From Pseudomonas versuta (GTDB lineage: Bacteria; Pseudomonadota; Gammaproteobacteria; Pseudomonadales; Pseudomonadaceae): 64,000 bases of DNA. Within the stretch, counting starts at the first letter, position 1; each line of letters starts with the position of its first letter. The notes below the pieces were generated by a model, which was not told the origin of the DNA, ran no database searches, and saw only the letters and a list, made by a program, of their open reading frames with translations. The position numbers were made by a program, and so were the translations under genes. The stretch covers positions 4,606,001 through 4,670,000 of the forward strand of contig NZ_CP012676.1 of the NCBI RefSeq assembly GCF_001294575.1. Reading direction: 5' to 3'. Shown here piece after piece: positions 28,351 through 37,389 of this stretch.

Positions 28351-29202
28351 TCAGTTCGCTAGCATCTCGCCGTAACCTTCGCGATAACTCGGGTAACGCG
28401 GTTCCCAGCCCAAAGCTTTGGCCCGTGCGTTGCTGCAACGCTTGCTGCCAGCCCGGCGAACGCTGGCTTCGGCGGCCCATTCGGTTATACCCAGGCGTTC
28501 ACGCAACCAGTCCACGACTTCAGCCAGGGGTACCGGTGCGTTATCTACGCCGATATAGCAATCGTCCAGAGATTTGCCCTGCAGGTCGGCCTGGAGCAGG
28601 AAGGCTATAAGGCCGCCCGCGTCATCGGCGTGAATACGGTTGCCATACAACGGTGGATCTACAGCAACGCGGTAGCCCTTGCGTACTTGCCCCAGCATCC
28701 ACTCGCGTCCTGGTCCGTAGATCCCTGTCAGGCGCACCACGCTTGCAGGAATGCCGCTGCGCAGTGCTACCTGCTCAGCCTCAAGCATGATTCGCCCCGA
28801 GTAACTCGAGGCTTGGGCGGGTGACGTCTCATCCACCCATTCACCGCCTTTTTGCCCATAGACCCCACTACTGGATATAAATATCAGGCGCTTTGGCTGC
28901 TGGTTGTGTTGCTTGAGCCAGTGGAGCGTGTGTTTGAGCCCGTCAACATAAGCCGCCTGATAGCCTGCTTCGTCGTGTTCTGTGGCAGCAGCGCTATACA
29001 CCAGATAATCAATATTGCCCTTGGGCCATTGGTCTGGGCATTGCTCGCTGAACAGGTCGCCTGCTACACCAATGACACCAGCAGGCAGCCGGTCGGTGGA
29101 GCGCCGCAGCCCATAGACCTGCCAGTCATTGGCCAGTAATTGAGTCGCGAGACGACTTCCGACATCACCGCAACCGGCGATCAGAACCGAGGCTTTGGGC
29201 AT
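28351..29202 (-). CDS. NAD-dependent epimerase/dehydratase (extended SDR, YeeZ-like)
   Basis: 283-aa Rossmann protein with VLIAGCGDVGSRLATQLL at the N-terminus (GxxGxxG) and the SDR-type serine region FISSSGVYGQKGGEWVDE. The catalytic Tyr region is SYSGRIMLEAE; the lysine expected four residues after the Tyr is a methionine, so a classical YxxxK dyad is absent. Closest in character to YeeZ-like nucleoside-diphosphate-sugar epimerase-type proteins of unknown substrate. Convergent with the lipoprotein gene and divergent from exbB. Confidence 0.83.
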   Translation of the reverse strand: MPKASVLIAGCGDVGSRLATQLLANDWQVYGLRRSTDRLPAGVIGVAGDLFSEQCPDQWPKGNIDYLVYSAAATEHDEAGYQAAYVDGLKHTLHWLKQHNQQPKRLIFISSSGVYGQKGGEWVDETSPAQASSYSGRIMLEAEQVALRSGIPASVVRLTGIYGPGREWMLGQVRKGYRVAVDPPLYGNRIHADDAGGLIAFLLQADLQGKSLDDCYIGVDNAPVPLAEVVDWLRERLGITEWAAEASVRRAGSKRCSNARAKALGWEPRYPSYREGYGEMLAN

Positions 29203-29389
29203 CTCAAAACTCCTAATATAAAGTTACAAAATTGCATGTTCAGACCCGACCAAGGTCGTGACTTTTTAAAAAACAGATGCAATTGCTTTTGTTAACAAGA
29301 ATTACTTGCAATAATAACCCATCATTTGCCCTGGGTCTCAAGACGCGTTGTAGGGCATAACCTTATTACTTTTCTCAGGTCCGGCTAGC
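29203..29389. promoter_or_regulatory. SDR / exbB divergent promoter region (possible Fur site)
   Basis: 187 AT-rich bases including AACAAGAATTACTTGCAA (29293-29310), which holds CAAG-N5-CTTG symmetry, followed by ATAATAAC. ExbBD-TonB operons of pseudomonads are usually Fur-repressed, and this is the only candidate I see, but it matches the 19-base Fur consensus poorly. Confidence 0.3.
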
Positions 29390-30367
29390 ATGACACGCAA
29401 TCATCCCACCGCTTCGCCAACCCCGCTTTTGAGCCCCGCACGTGTATGGCGTGGGCTTGCGGCGCTGATGTTCAGCCTGTTGCTGGCGCCTGCTGCAGCG
29501 TTTGCCGACGAGCCTGCTGCGCCGGCCGTGCATTCTGCCACTGAGGTTGCAGCACCGGCACCTGTAGCTACGCCAGGGGCAACCGACCCGTCATTGGTCG
29601 AGGGTGCTGTTGCTCCGGCCGACGACGCTCCGCAAGTGCTTGAAGAAGACAACACTCTGGGCATGGCACACGACCTGTCGCCTTGGGGCATGTACAAAAA
29701 CGCGGACATCATCGTCAAGATCGTAATGATCGGCCTGGCTATTGCCTCGATCATCACCTGGACCATCTGGATTGCCAAAGGCTTTGAAGTCCTGGGCGCC
29801 AAGCGTCGTCTGCGGGTTGAAATCGCCAATCTGAAAAAAGCCGGCACCCTCAAGGAAGCCAGCGAGTCTGCTACCAAAAAAGGCACCCTGGCACACCTGC
29901 TGGTGCAGGACGCACTTGAAGAAATGCGTCTGTCGGCCAATAGCCGTGAAAAAGAAGGCATCAAAGAGCGCGTCAGCTTCCGCCTCGAGCGTCTGGTTGC
30001 CGCGTGCGGCCGCAACATGAGCAGCGGCACCGGCATTCTCGCCACCATTGGTTCAACCGCGCCGTTCGTAGGTCTGTTCGGTACCGTATGGGGGATCATG
30101 AACAGCTTTATCGGTATCGCCAAAACCCAGACCACCAACCTGGCCGTTGTAGCGCCCGGTATTGCCGAGGCCCTGCTGGCCACTGCACTGGGTCTGGTTG
30201 CTGCGATCCCTGCGGTAGTGATTTACAACGTCTTCGCCCGCTCTATCACTGGCTACAAGGCGCAAGTGGCAGACGCATCTGCAGAAGTGTTGCTGTTGGT
30301 TAGCCGTGACCTCGATCACCTGCCGCCCGAGCGCAGCTCGCAACCGCATATGGTGAAAGTGGGGTAA
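29390..30367 (+). CDS. exbB: TonB-system energiser ExbB
   Basis: 325-aa proton-channel subunit of the ExbB-ExbD-TonB complex that energises outer-membrane siderophore and vitamin receptors. An N-terminal signal-like segment (LMFSLLLAPAAAFA) is followed by an Ala/Pro-rich stretch to about residue 80, the extended periplasmic N-terminus of the Pseudomonas type. Then come three transmembrane helices, with conserved TIGSTAPFVGLFGTVWGIMNSFIGIA and EALLATALGLVAAIPAVVIYN. First gene of exbB-exbD-tonB; exbD starts 6 bases later. Confidence 0.95.
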   Translation: MTRNHPTASPTPLLSPARVWRGLAALMFSLLLAPAAAFADEPAAPAVHSATEVAAPAPVATPGATDPSLVEGAVAPADDAPQVLEEDNTLGMAHDLSPWGMYKNADIIVKIVMIGLAIASIITWTIWIAKGFEVLGAKRRLRVEIANLKKAGTLKEASESATKKGTLAHLLVQDALEEMRLSANSREKEGIKERVSFRLERLVAACGRNMSSGTGILATIGSTAPFVGLFGTVWGIMNSFIGIAKTQTTNLAVVAPGIAEALLATALGLVAAIPAVVIYNVFARSITGYKAQVADASAEVLLLVSRDLDHLPPERSSQPHMVKVG

Positions 30368-30373
30368 TCGGCC

Positions 30374-30799
30374 ATGGGCCTGCATTTAAAAGAAGGCGAT
30401 GACGATCTCGCCGAGAACCACGAAATCAACGTCACCCCTTTTATTGACGTGATGCTGGTACTGCTGATCATCTTCATGGTGGCAGCACCGCTGGCCACTG
30501 TAGATATCAAGGTTGACCTGCCCGCTTCGACCGCCAAACCGGCGCCGCGCCCTGAGAAGCCTGTGTTCCTCAGCGTCAAGGCTGACCAGCGCCTGTATCT
30601 GGGTGAAGAGCCGGTCACCGTTGAAGCCCTGGGCCCGACCCTGGATGCCAGGACTCACAACAAAAAAGACACGACGATCTTCTTCCAGGCCGATAAAGGT
30701 GTGGACTACGGTGACTTGATGAGCGTGATGGATGCACTGCGCGCAGCCGGTTACTTGAAGGTGGGTCTGGTCGGACTAGAGACGGCAGCCAAGAAATGA
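30374..30799 (+). CDS. exbD: TonB-system accessory protein ExbD
   Basis: 141-aa single-pass inner-membrane protein. The transmembrane helix with the proton-carrying aspartate is VTPFIDVMLVLLIIFMVAAP (Asp about residue 25), followed by a periplasmic domain ending LKVGLVGLETAAKK. It partners ExbB and TonB. It overlaps tonB by four bases (ATGA), indicating translational coupling. Confidence 0.96.
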   Translation: MGLHLKEGDDDLAENHEINVTPFIDVMLVLLIIFMVAAPLATVDIKVDLPASTAKPAPRPEKPVFLSVKADQRLYLGEEPVTVEALGPTLDARTHNKKDTTIFFQADKGVDYGDLMSVMDALRAAGYLKVGLVGLETAAKK

Positions 30800-31542
30800 C
30801 CATAGCGCGCCAAAAGATGACGCGTTACGCAATCAGCCTGGTCGCGGTGTTGGCCATCCATGCAGTGGCAGTCATTCTTGCCATGCAATGGTCCAGCCCG
30901 CGGAACGTCGAACTTCCTCCGCAGGCGATGATGGTTGATCTGGCTCCGATGCCAGCACCGCCACCGCCAGCACCGCCGAAAGTGGTGACACCACCACAAC
31001 CGCCGGCCCCTGTGGAAGAGTTGCCGATACCCAAGCTGGCCGAAGCGCCCAAGCCGAAGATTGCTGTCCCCAAGCCGGTCAAGCCCAAGCAGAAGCCACA
31101 ACCGCCCAAGCCTGTGGAAAAACCTGACCCGGTTAAAGAGAAGCCTTCAGAAGAGAAACCGAGCGACGCCACACCGACCAAGGCGCCGAGCGAGAAGTCT
31201 GCTGCCCCGGCCCCTGGCCCGTCGGCACAACAGCTGGCCGCCAAAGCCAGTTGGGAAGGTACTTTGCTGGCCCACCTGGGCAAGTACAAAAAGTACCCGG
31301 CTTCTGCACAGTCGCGCGGCAAAGAGGGTCTGAACCGTCTGCGCTTCGTGGTGGATGCTGAGGGCAAGGTACTGTCCTATGAGTTGGTAGGACGTTCAGG
31401 CAACGCGGATCTGGACCGGGCTACCCTGGAAATGATTCGTCGGGCCCAGCCATTGCCCAAGCCACCGCCTGAAATGCTGACCAATGGCACCATCGAGATC
31501 GTGGCACCCTTCGTTTATTCCATCGATAAACGTCGGCGATAA
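30796..31542 (+). CDS. tonB: TonB energy-transducing protein
   Basis: 248-aa periplasm-spanning protein. One N-terminal helix (ISLVAVLAIHAVAVILAMQW), then a long Pro/Lys-rich spacer from about residue 50 to 145 (PAPPPPAPPKVV, KPKQKPQPPKPVEK), then the TonB C-terminal domain with KYPASAQSRGKEGLNRLRF and the conserved GNADLDRATLEMIRRAQPLPKPPPEM. It ends near IVAPFVYSI. Contacts the TonB box of receptors. Co-translated with exbD. Confidence 0.95.
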   Translation: MTIARQKMTRYAISLVAVLAIHAVAVILAMQWSSPRNVELPPQAMMVDLAPMPAPPPPAPPKVVTPPQPPAPVEELPIPKLAEAPKPKIAVPKPVKPKQKPQPPKPVEKPDPVKEKPSEEKPSDATPTKAPSEKSAAPAPGPSAQQLAAKASWEGTLLAHLGKYKKYPASAQSRGKEGLNRLRFVVDAEGKVLSYELVGRSGNADLDRATLEMIRRAQPLPKPPPEMLTNGTIEIVAPFVYSIDKRRR

Positions 31543-31766
31543 AACGTTGGCTCGGATAAAAGCCCTGCAGGTGCTGGTTTGCCATCGATAGCAGCAGTGC
31601 AGTCTCCCGCAATACAGGGGCGGCTGCATCGCTGCTAAACCCGCTCTCGCAGTATTAAACCTCCTTTGCCTTGATTAGCGACTGTAGCTCTGAGGGTAAT
31701 GTCTGATAACGTGCGTCTATCGATTGCAGCCGCTATGCTTGGCCCGCAACCACAGGGACGCCCGCT
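31543..31766. other. Non-coding region tonB to oxyR
   Basis: 224 bases with no convincing gene and no strong terminator. The oxyR promoter should lie here. I see no clear dyad beyond weak GCAGC/GCTGC repeats around 31590-31640. Confidence 0.4.
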
Positions 31767-32687
31767 ATGACGCTTACAGAATTACGCTACATCGTTACGC
31801 TCGCCCAAGAACAACACTTCGGCCACGCGGCTGAACGTTGCCACGTCAGCCAGCCGACCTTGTCGGTGGGTGTGAAAAAACTGGAAGACGAACTCGGTGT
31901 GCTGATTTTTGAGCGCAGCAAAAGTGCCGTGCGCCTTACCCCGGTAGGTGAAGGCATCGTCGCCCAGGCGCAAAAGGTACTGGAGCAGGCCCAGGGCATT
32001 CGCGAACTGGCCCAGGCCGGCAAGAACCAGCTGACCGCCCCGCTCAAGGTCGGTGCCATTTACACCGTCGGCCCGTATCTGTTTCCGCACCTGATTCCGC
32101 AACTGCACCGGGTCGCCCCGCAAATGCCGTTGTACATCGAAGAAAACTTCACCCATGTGCTGCGCGACAAGCTGCGCAATGGCGAACTGGACGCGATCAT
32201 CATCGCTCTGCCGTTCAACGAAGCCGATGTACTGACCCTGCCGCTCTACGACGAGCCGTTCTATGTGTTGATGCCGAGCGAGCATCCATGGACGCAAAAA
32301 GAAACCATCGACGCCAGCCTGCTCAACGACAAGAGCCTGCTGTTGCTGGGCGAAGGTCACTGCTTCCGCGACCAGGTGCTGGAAGCCTGCCCGACCCTGG
32401 CCAAAGGCAAGGACGGATCGCAACACACCACGGTTGAATCCAGCTCGCTGGAAACTATCCGTCACATGGTGGCTTCAGGTCTGGGCATTTCGATCCTGCC
32501 ATTGTCGGCCGTCGACAGTCATCACTATGCCCCGGGCATATTGGCTGTGCGTCCGCTGACTCCGCCGGTACCTTTTCGTACAGTCGCCATCGCCTGGCGT
32601 GCCAGCTTTCCTCGGCCCAAGGCGATTGAAATCCTCGCCGACTCTATCCGTCTGTGCTCGGTGGCCAAGCCGCCTGCCGCGAAGTAA
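31767..32687 (+). CDS. oxyR: Hydrogen peroxide-responsive LysR regulator OxyR
   Basis: 306-aa LysR-type regulator. The N-terminal winged helix (residues 1-60; LRYIVTLAQEQHFGHAAERC, SQPTLSVGVKKLEDELG) is complete, and the redox-active cysteines fall exactly at Cys199 and Cys208 (GHCFRDQVLEAC), as in E. coli OxyR. Peroxide oxidises them to a disulphide and activates catalase, peroxiredoxin and related genes. The downstream recG start is 8 bases after its stop, and oxyR-recG is the conserved Pseudomonas order. Confidence 0.97.
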   Translation: MTLTELRYIVTLAQEQHFGHAAERCHVSQPTLSVGVKKLEDELGVLIFERSKSAVRLTPVGEGIVAQAQKVLEQAQGIRELAQAGKNQLTAPLKVGAIYTVGPYLFPHLIPQLHRVAPQMPLYIEENFTHVLRDKLRNGELDAIIIALPFNEADVLTLPLYDEPFYVLMPSEHPWTQKETIDASLLNDKSLLLLGEGHCFRDQVLEACPTLAKGKDGSQHTTVESSSLETIRHMVASGLGISILPLSAVDSHHYAPGILAVRPLTPPVPFRTVAIAWRASFPRPKAIEILADSIRLCSVAKPPAAK

Positions 32688-32695
32688 GCCTGCCG

Positions 32696-34771
32696 ATGAC
32701 CGAGTTGTCGAAAGTGTCGGTCACCGCGCTCAAGGGCGTTGGCGAGGCCATGGCCGAGAAACTGGCCAAGGTGGGTCTGGAAAACCTGCAGGATGTGCTC
32801 TTCCATTTGCCGCTGCGCTATCAGGACCGCACTCGCGTGGTGCCCATCGGCGCCCTGCGCCCTGGTCAGGATGCAGTGGTCGAAGGCCGGGTCATCGGCG
32901 CGGACGTGGTCATGGGCAAGCGCCGCAGTTTGCTGGTGCGGATCAATGACGGTACCGGGGGCCTGAGCCTGCGGTTCTATCATTTCAGCAATGCGCAAAA
33001 AGAGAGCCTCAAGCGTGGCACAGAAGTGCGCTGCTATGGTGAGGCACGTCCCGGCGCGTCGGGGCTGGAGATCTACCATCCCGAATACCGTGCAATCACC
33101 GGTGATGAGCCACCTCCCGTCGATACCACGCTGACACCGATTTACCCTACAACCGAAGGTCTGACCCAGCAGCGTCTGCGCCAGCTCAGCCAGCAAAGCC
33201 TTGCCCTGCTTGGCCCGCGCAGCTTGCCTGACTGGTTACCCCCGGAGTTGGCCAAAGAGCACCAGCTAGCGCCGCTGGACGCAGCCATTCGCTATTTGCA
33301 TCAGCCACCGGCCGATGCTGATGTCGAGGAGCTCGCCTTGGGCCATCACTGGGCACAACACCGCCTGGCGTTTGAGGAACTGCTCACCCATCAGCTCTCG
33401 CAGCAGCGATTGCGCGAGAGCCTGCGCTCCCAGCAGGCGCCGGCCTTGCCCAAAGCGCAAAAGCTGCCGGCGCAGTTTCTGGCCAACCTGGGCTTCCCGC
33501 CAACCGGCGCCCAGGTCAGAGTCGGCAACGAAGTGGCCTACGACCTCAGTCAGCCTGAACCCATGTTGCGTCTGATTCAGGGCGACGTAGGGGCAGGCAA
33601 GACCGTGGTGGCGGCGATGGCCGCTTTGCAGGCGCTTGAGGCTGGCTATCAGGTGGCACTGATGGCACCGACGGAAATCCTTGCCGAGCAGCACTACATC
33701 AACTTCAAGCGTTGGCTGGAGCCGCTGGGGCTTGAAGTTGCGTGGCTGGCCGGCAAGCTCAAAGGCAAGGCCCGGGCCAGTGCGATGGAACAAATTGCCA
33801 ATGGCGCACCGATGGTCGTCGGTACCCATGCCTTGTTTCAGGATCAGGTGCAGTTCAAGAACCTGGCCCTGGTCATCATCGATGAGCAACACCGTTTTGG
33901 CGTGCAGCAACGTCTGGCCCTGCGCAACAAGGGGGTTGGCGGGGTGATGTGCCCACACCAGTTGATCATGACAGCCACCCCGATTCCGCGGACCCTGGCC
34001 ATGAGTGCTTACGCCGATCTTGACACCTCGATTCTCGATGAGCTGCCGCCCGGCCGAACGCCGGTCAATACCGTACTGGTGGTCGACACACGGCGTATCG
34101 AAGTGATCGAGCGGGTGCGTGCCGCCTGTGCCGAAGGCCGGCAGGCCTACTGGGTATGCACCCTGATTGAAGAATCCGAAGAGATGACCTGTCAGGCCGC
34201 CGAGACCACCTTTGAGGACCTCTCAAGCGCTTTGGGTGAGTTGCGGGTAGGTCTGATTCACGGCCGTATGAAGGCGGCAGAAAAAGCCGCGGTCATGGCG
34301 CAGTTCAAGGCCGGTGAGTTGCAACTGCTGGTCGCAACCACGGTGATCGAGGTCGGCGTCGACGTACCCAATGCCAGTCTGATGATTATCGAAAACCCGG
34401 AGCGCCTGGGCCTGTCCCAGCTCCACCAGTTGCGTGGCCGTGTGGGTCGGGGCAGCGCCGCGAGTCATTGCGTGCTGCTGTATCACCCGCCGCTGTCGCA
34501 AATCGGGCGTCAGCGCTTGGGCATCATGCGTGAGACCAATGATGGTTTTGTGATCGCCGAAAAAGACCTCGAGCTGCGCGGCCCCGGCGAAATGCTGGGC
34601 ACCCGGCAAACCGGCCTGCTGCAATTCAAGGTCGCCGACCTGATGCGCGATGCCGACCTCCTGCCTGCTGTGCGCGATGCTGCCCTGACACTGATTGAGC
34701 GCTGGCCGGGCCACGTCAGTCCGCTTCTGGATCGCTGGCTACGCCACGGTCAGCAATATGGGCAGGTGTAA
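32696..34771 (+). CDS. recG: ATP-dependent DNA helicase RecG
   Basis: 691-aa helicase that remodels stalled forks and Holliday junctions. Wedge domain in the first 180 residues (LKGVGEAMAEKLAKVGLENLQD, the OB region VVEGRVIGADVVMGKR), Walker A GDVGAGKT, DEQH box IIDEQHRFGVQQR, motif III TATPIPRTLAM, motif VI QLRGRVGRGS, and a C-terminal GPGEMLGTRQTG. The start at 32696 is 8 bases after oxyR. Confidence 0.97.
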   Translation: MTELSKVSVTALKGVGEAMAEKLAKVGLENLQDVLFHLPLRYQDRTRVVPIGALRPGQDAVVEGRVIGADVVMGKRRSLLVRINDGTGGLSLRFYHFSNAQKESLKRGTEVRCYGEARPGASGLEIYHPEYRAITGDEPPPVDTTLTPIYPTTEGLTQQRLRQLSQQSLALLGPRSLPDWLPPELAKEHQLAPLDAAIRYLHQPPADADVEELALGHHWAQHRLAFEELLTHQLSQQRLRESLRSQQAPALPKAQKLPAQFLANLGFPPTGAQVRVGNEVAYDLSQPEPMLRLIQGDVGAGKTVVAAMAALQALEAGYQVALMAPTEILAEQHYINFKRWLEPLGLEVAWLAGKLKGKARASAMEQIANGAPMVVGTHALFQDQVQFKNLALVIIDEQHRFGVQQRLALRNKGVGGVMCPHQLIMTATPIPRTLAMSAYADLDTSILDELPPGRTPVNTVLVVDTRRIEVIERVRAACAEGRQAYWVCTLIEESEEMTCQAAETTFEDLSSALGELRVGLIHGRMKAAEKAAVMAQFKAGELQLLVATTVIEVGVDVPNASLMIIENPERLGLSQLHQLRGRVGRGSAASHCVLLYHPPLSQIGRQRLGIMRETNDGFVIAEKDLELRGPGEMLGTRQTGLLQFKVADLMRDADLLPAVRDAALTLIERWPGHVSPLLDRWLRHGQQYGQV

Positions 34772-34840
34772 AAATTCGTTCAGTAATCAGATTTGCGGCC
34801 GATTAATAGACGCTTACCAAATTTGAGTTGCAGGAATCGA

Positions 34841-36250
34841 ATGCAGATCTTCAATGAAGTCGCCAGCGCTCCAACCGTTTTGAGCACACCGCTTGCAGTC
34901 CGGCGGCTGCTTGAAGATTTGGCCGTTACCTGGCGCGAAGTCCACGACCATCCGGGGCTCAACCCGGGCTGCAAGGTGCAGGCGGTGTTGCTCGATGACT
35001 CGGTTGGCGCCCTGATGGTGCTGTTTGCGCAGAGCCACCTGCTCGATCTCAATCGTCTCGCTGACTTGGTCGGGCGTCGCATGACGGCAATCGCGCCTGA
35101 TCGCCTGCAGCAGATACTCGGCAGGCACAACTTGAGCGTGTTGCCGGGCTTGCCTGCATTCACCAATTCACCTTGCCTGTACGAAGAGCAATTACTCCAG
35201 CAACCCCTGCTGTTGATCGGTGCGGGTGAGCCCGGTTTGTGGCTGGAGATTAGCCTGGAAGATTTCAGGCGCCTGCTGATCAACGCCAGCGGGGGCCGCT
35301 TTGGCGAGTCCCTGAGCGCTATCAGGCTTAACCTTGATCAAGCACAAGATGATGGCGAGGCGATCAACCGGGCAGTCCAGGCATTCACGGCGCGCCGTAT
35401 CCAGCAACGGCTGGAAGGCACTATCGAGCTGCCGCCGCTGGCAGAAAGCGTGCGTAAAATCATGCGGTTGCGGGTCGATCCAAACGTCACCATCGATGAA
35501 ATCACCAGTGTTGTCGAAACCGACCCGGCACTGGCGGCACAAGTCATGAGCTGGGCATCGTCGTCGTACTACGCTTCACAAAGCAAAATCCGCTCGGTTG
35601 AAGACGCTATTGTCCGGGTGCTGGGGGTTGATCTGGTGATTAACCTCGCCCTGAGTCTGGCGCTGGGCAAAAGCCTGAGCGTGCCCAAGGACTACCCGCA
35701 CTCGAGTGCCCCTTACTGGCAGCAGTCGATCTACACCGCAGCGGTCATTGAGGGGTTGACCCGGGCCATGCCTCGGGCCGAGCGCCCGGAAGTCGGCCTC
35801 ACCTACCTGGCCGGGCTGTTACACAACTTCGGGTATTTGCTGCTGGCTCATGTGTTCCCGCCGCACTTCTCGTTGATCTGCCGTCATCTTGAAGTCAATC
35901 CGCATGTCAGTCATAGCGTCATCGAACAGCATTTGCTGGGTATCAGCCGCGAGCAAATGGGAGCCTGGGTGCTGCGGTACTGGAGCATGCCGCCAGAGCT
36001 GGTGACGGCATTGCGTTTTCAGCACGATCCGCACTATAGCGGCGCCGATGCACAGTTCCCGAACCTGGTCTGTGTGGCACTGGGGTTGTTGCGTAGCCGG
36101 GCAATCGGCACCGGATCATGTGCGCCACTTCCAGACGCGGTGTTCGAACGTCTGGGGATCTCCCGCGAAAAGGCGGAAGACGTTGTCAGCAAAGTGCTGG
36201 AGGCGGAAGTGCTGCTTCGCGAAATGGCAGCGCAGTTTAGCCGGGCGTAG
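34841..36250 (+). CDS. YbaK-type deacylase domain fused to an HDOD domain
   Basis: 469-aa protein. The N-terminal about 155 residues resemble aminoacyl-tRNA editing (YbaK/ProX) domains (SHLLDLNRLADLVGRRMTAI, HNLSVLPGLPAF). From about 200 on, an HDOD domain follows with ELPPLAESVRKIMRLRVDPNVTIDEI, VVETDPALAAQVMSWASS, and an LHNFGYLLLAHVFP segment, lacking full HD catalytic residues. HDOD proteins are mostly signalling scaffolds. Pseudomonas genomes commonly carry this fusion next to recG. Its activity is not established. It ends 11 bases before a REP element. Confidence 0.82.
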   Translation: MQIFNEVASAPTVLSTPLAVRRLLEDLAVTWREVHDHPGLNPGCKVQAVLLDDSVGALMVLFAQSHLLDLNRLADLVGRRMTAIAPDRLQQILGRHNLSVLPGLPAFTNSPCLYEEQLLQQPLLLIGAGEPGLWLEISLEDFRRLLINASGGRFGESLSAIRLNLDQAQDDGEAINRAVQAFTARRIQQRLEGTIELPPLAESVRKIMRLRVDPNVTIDEITSVVETDPALAAQVMSWASSSYYASQSKIRSVEDAIVRVLGVDLVINLALSLALGKSLSVPKDYPHSSAPYWQQSIYTAAVIEGLTRAMPRAERPEVGLTYLAGLLHNFGYLLLAHVFPPHFSLICRHLEVNPHVSHSVIEQHLLGISREQMGAWVLRYWSMPPELVTALRFQHDPHYSGADAQFPNLVCVALGLLRSRAIGTGSCAPLPDAVFERLGISREKAEDVVSKVLEAEVLLREMAAQFSRA

Positions 36251-36261
36251 CCCGCCGTTAC

Positions 36262-36330
36262 CTGTAGGAGCGAGCTTGCTCGCGAGCTCTTCTAAGCGTA
36301 AACAGCTCGCGAGCAAGCTCGCTCCTACAG
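36262..36330. repeat. REP-type palindrome, canonical
   Basis: Near-perfect inverted repeat: left arm CTGTAGGAGCGAGCTTGCTC then GCGAGCT; right arm AGCTCGC then GAGCAAGCTCGCTCCTACAG; 15-base spacer. It fills the convergent gap between the HDOD gene and the SCP2-like gene. Confidence 0.96.
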
Positions 36331-36338
36331 TTGAAGTA

Positions 36339-36719
36339 TCAGGCCGTGGGCTTTTTACGTGGCTTGAGGTACTTGGTCAGGCCCTGGAACCAGATCACCA
36401 GGGCCGGATTGCCTTTGATCTGAATCGATTTGTCCTGAATCCCGGTCATGAATGCCAGTTGCTTGTTTTTCGCTTGCAGCGTGGCAAAGCCGTAGGCTGC
36501 ATCTTTGAAGGCGATCGAAAAGGCAGGCTCGGGGTACAGGCCCGAGTGGCTGGTGATGCGCTGATTTTTGACTTTGAAGTGACGGGCCACTTTGCCATCG
36601 AGGGTTTGCAGCTGGAAAACCAGGTCCTTGTCGACCAGTTGCTGCTGAAAAGCAGGGTTTTTACGGCTGGCTTTGCTCATCAAAAAGCCCAGCATCCAGA
36701 GCAGGAAACGAAATTTCAT
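36339..36719 (-). CDS. Hypothetical SCP2-like protein
   Basis: 126-aa basic protein. A hydrophobic N-terminus (FRFLLWMLGFLMSKASRKNPAF) is followed by a sterol-carrier-protein-2-like beta region (LVFQLQTLDGKVARHFKVKNQRI, then SIAFKDAAYGFATLQ and FMTGIQDKSIQIKGNPALVIWFQGL). SCP2 folds bind hydrophobic ligands; the ligand here is unknown. Conserved near recG and hupA in pseudomonads. Upstream 200 bases to the HU gene contain no other gene. Confidence 0.72.
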   Translation of the reverse strand: MKFRFLLWMLGFLMSKASRKNPAFQQQLVDKDLVFQLQTLDGKVARHFKVKNQRITSHSGLYPEPAFSIAFKDAAYGFATLQAKNKQLAFMTGIQDKSIQIKGNPALVIWFQGLTKYLKPRKKPTA

Positions 36720-36925
36720 GTAGGCGGCCTCGGGAGAAATTAAATGGCCGGCGCAGTTTAACGATTTGAACGAAGAACGCCATATATGAGCATGGATTGG
36801 CGTAGATGGTGGGGGTTTTGCCGCTTATGGCCGCACGATTGTGTGGTCGGGTGTCAAGAACGGGCCGCTAGCCGAGCCAGCCTGCCCATTCTTAAGGCCG
36901 TTGCGAGCAGCGGCCCATTCCAGAC

Positions 36926-37201
36926 TTATGGATTGACGCTGTCTTTCAAGAATTTGCCCGGCTTGAAGGCTACGGTGTTGCTGGCCTTGATTTTTACCGG
37001 CTCGCCGGTTTGCGGGTTCTGTCCGGTGCGAGCACCACGATGGCGCTGAATAAAGGTGCCGAAGCCGACCAGCGTTACGCTGTCTTTGCGATGCAGGGCA
37101 TTGGTGATTTCTTCAAGCACTGCGTTTAGGACGCGGCTGGCTTGCTCTTTGGTGAGGTCAGCCTTTTCAGCGATAGCGTTGGCGAGATCTGGTTTACGCA
37201 T
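36926..37201 (-). CDS. hupA: DNA-binding protein HU
   Basis: 91-aa histone-like protein. The conserved HU body is ADLTKEQASRVLNAVLEEI, then VTLVGFGTFIQRHRGARTGQNP with the beta-arm tip residues QTGEPVKIKASNTVAFKPGK. The ATG at 37201 begins MRKPDLANAIAEK; a longer in-frame start near 37357 is not conserved. It bends and compacts the nucleoid. Pseudomonads have several HU paralogs; this location suggests HupA, but the exact paralog name is moderately certain. Confidence 0.93.
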   Translation of the reverse strand: MRKPDLANAIAEKADLTKEQASRVLNAVLEEITNALHRKDSVTLVGFGTFIQRHRGARTGQNPQTGEPVKIKASNTVAFKPGKFLKDSVNP

Positions 37202-37389
37202 GATGAAGCCTCTTTGACGGTTTTTTGTTGTTATGTCCGTGCTGCTCTCTCTGGAGCAGCGCCAAGGCGCCGCAGGCTCTACTCTGCGGCAGACCGATGT
37301 GAGGATGGCACGCGGCCAAGGCCGACGCCAGCCTCTGCGCCGGCTTTGTTGTCTCAAGGTGGTGGTATAAGCGACAGAGTGGGCTGCAT

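Noticed and set aside
29293..29310. Strong Fur box upstream of exbB
   Set aside because: Only a weak match to the 19-base consensus; kept as low-confidence regulatory region and not reported as a finding.
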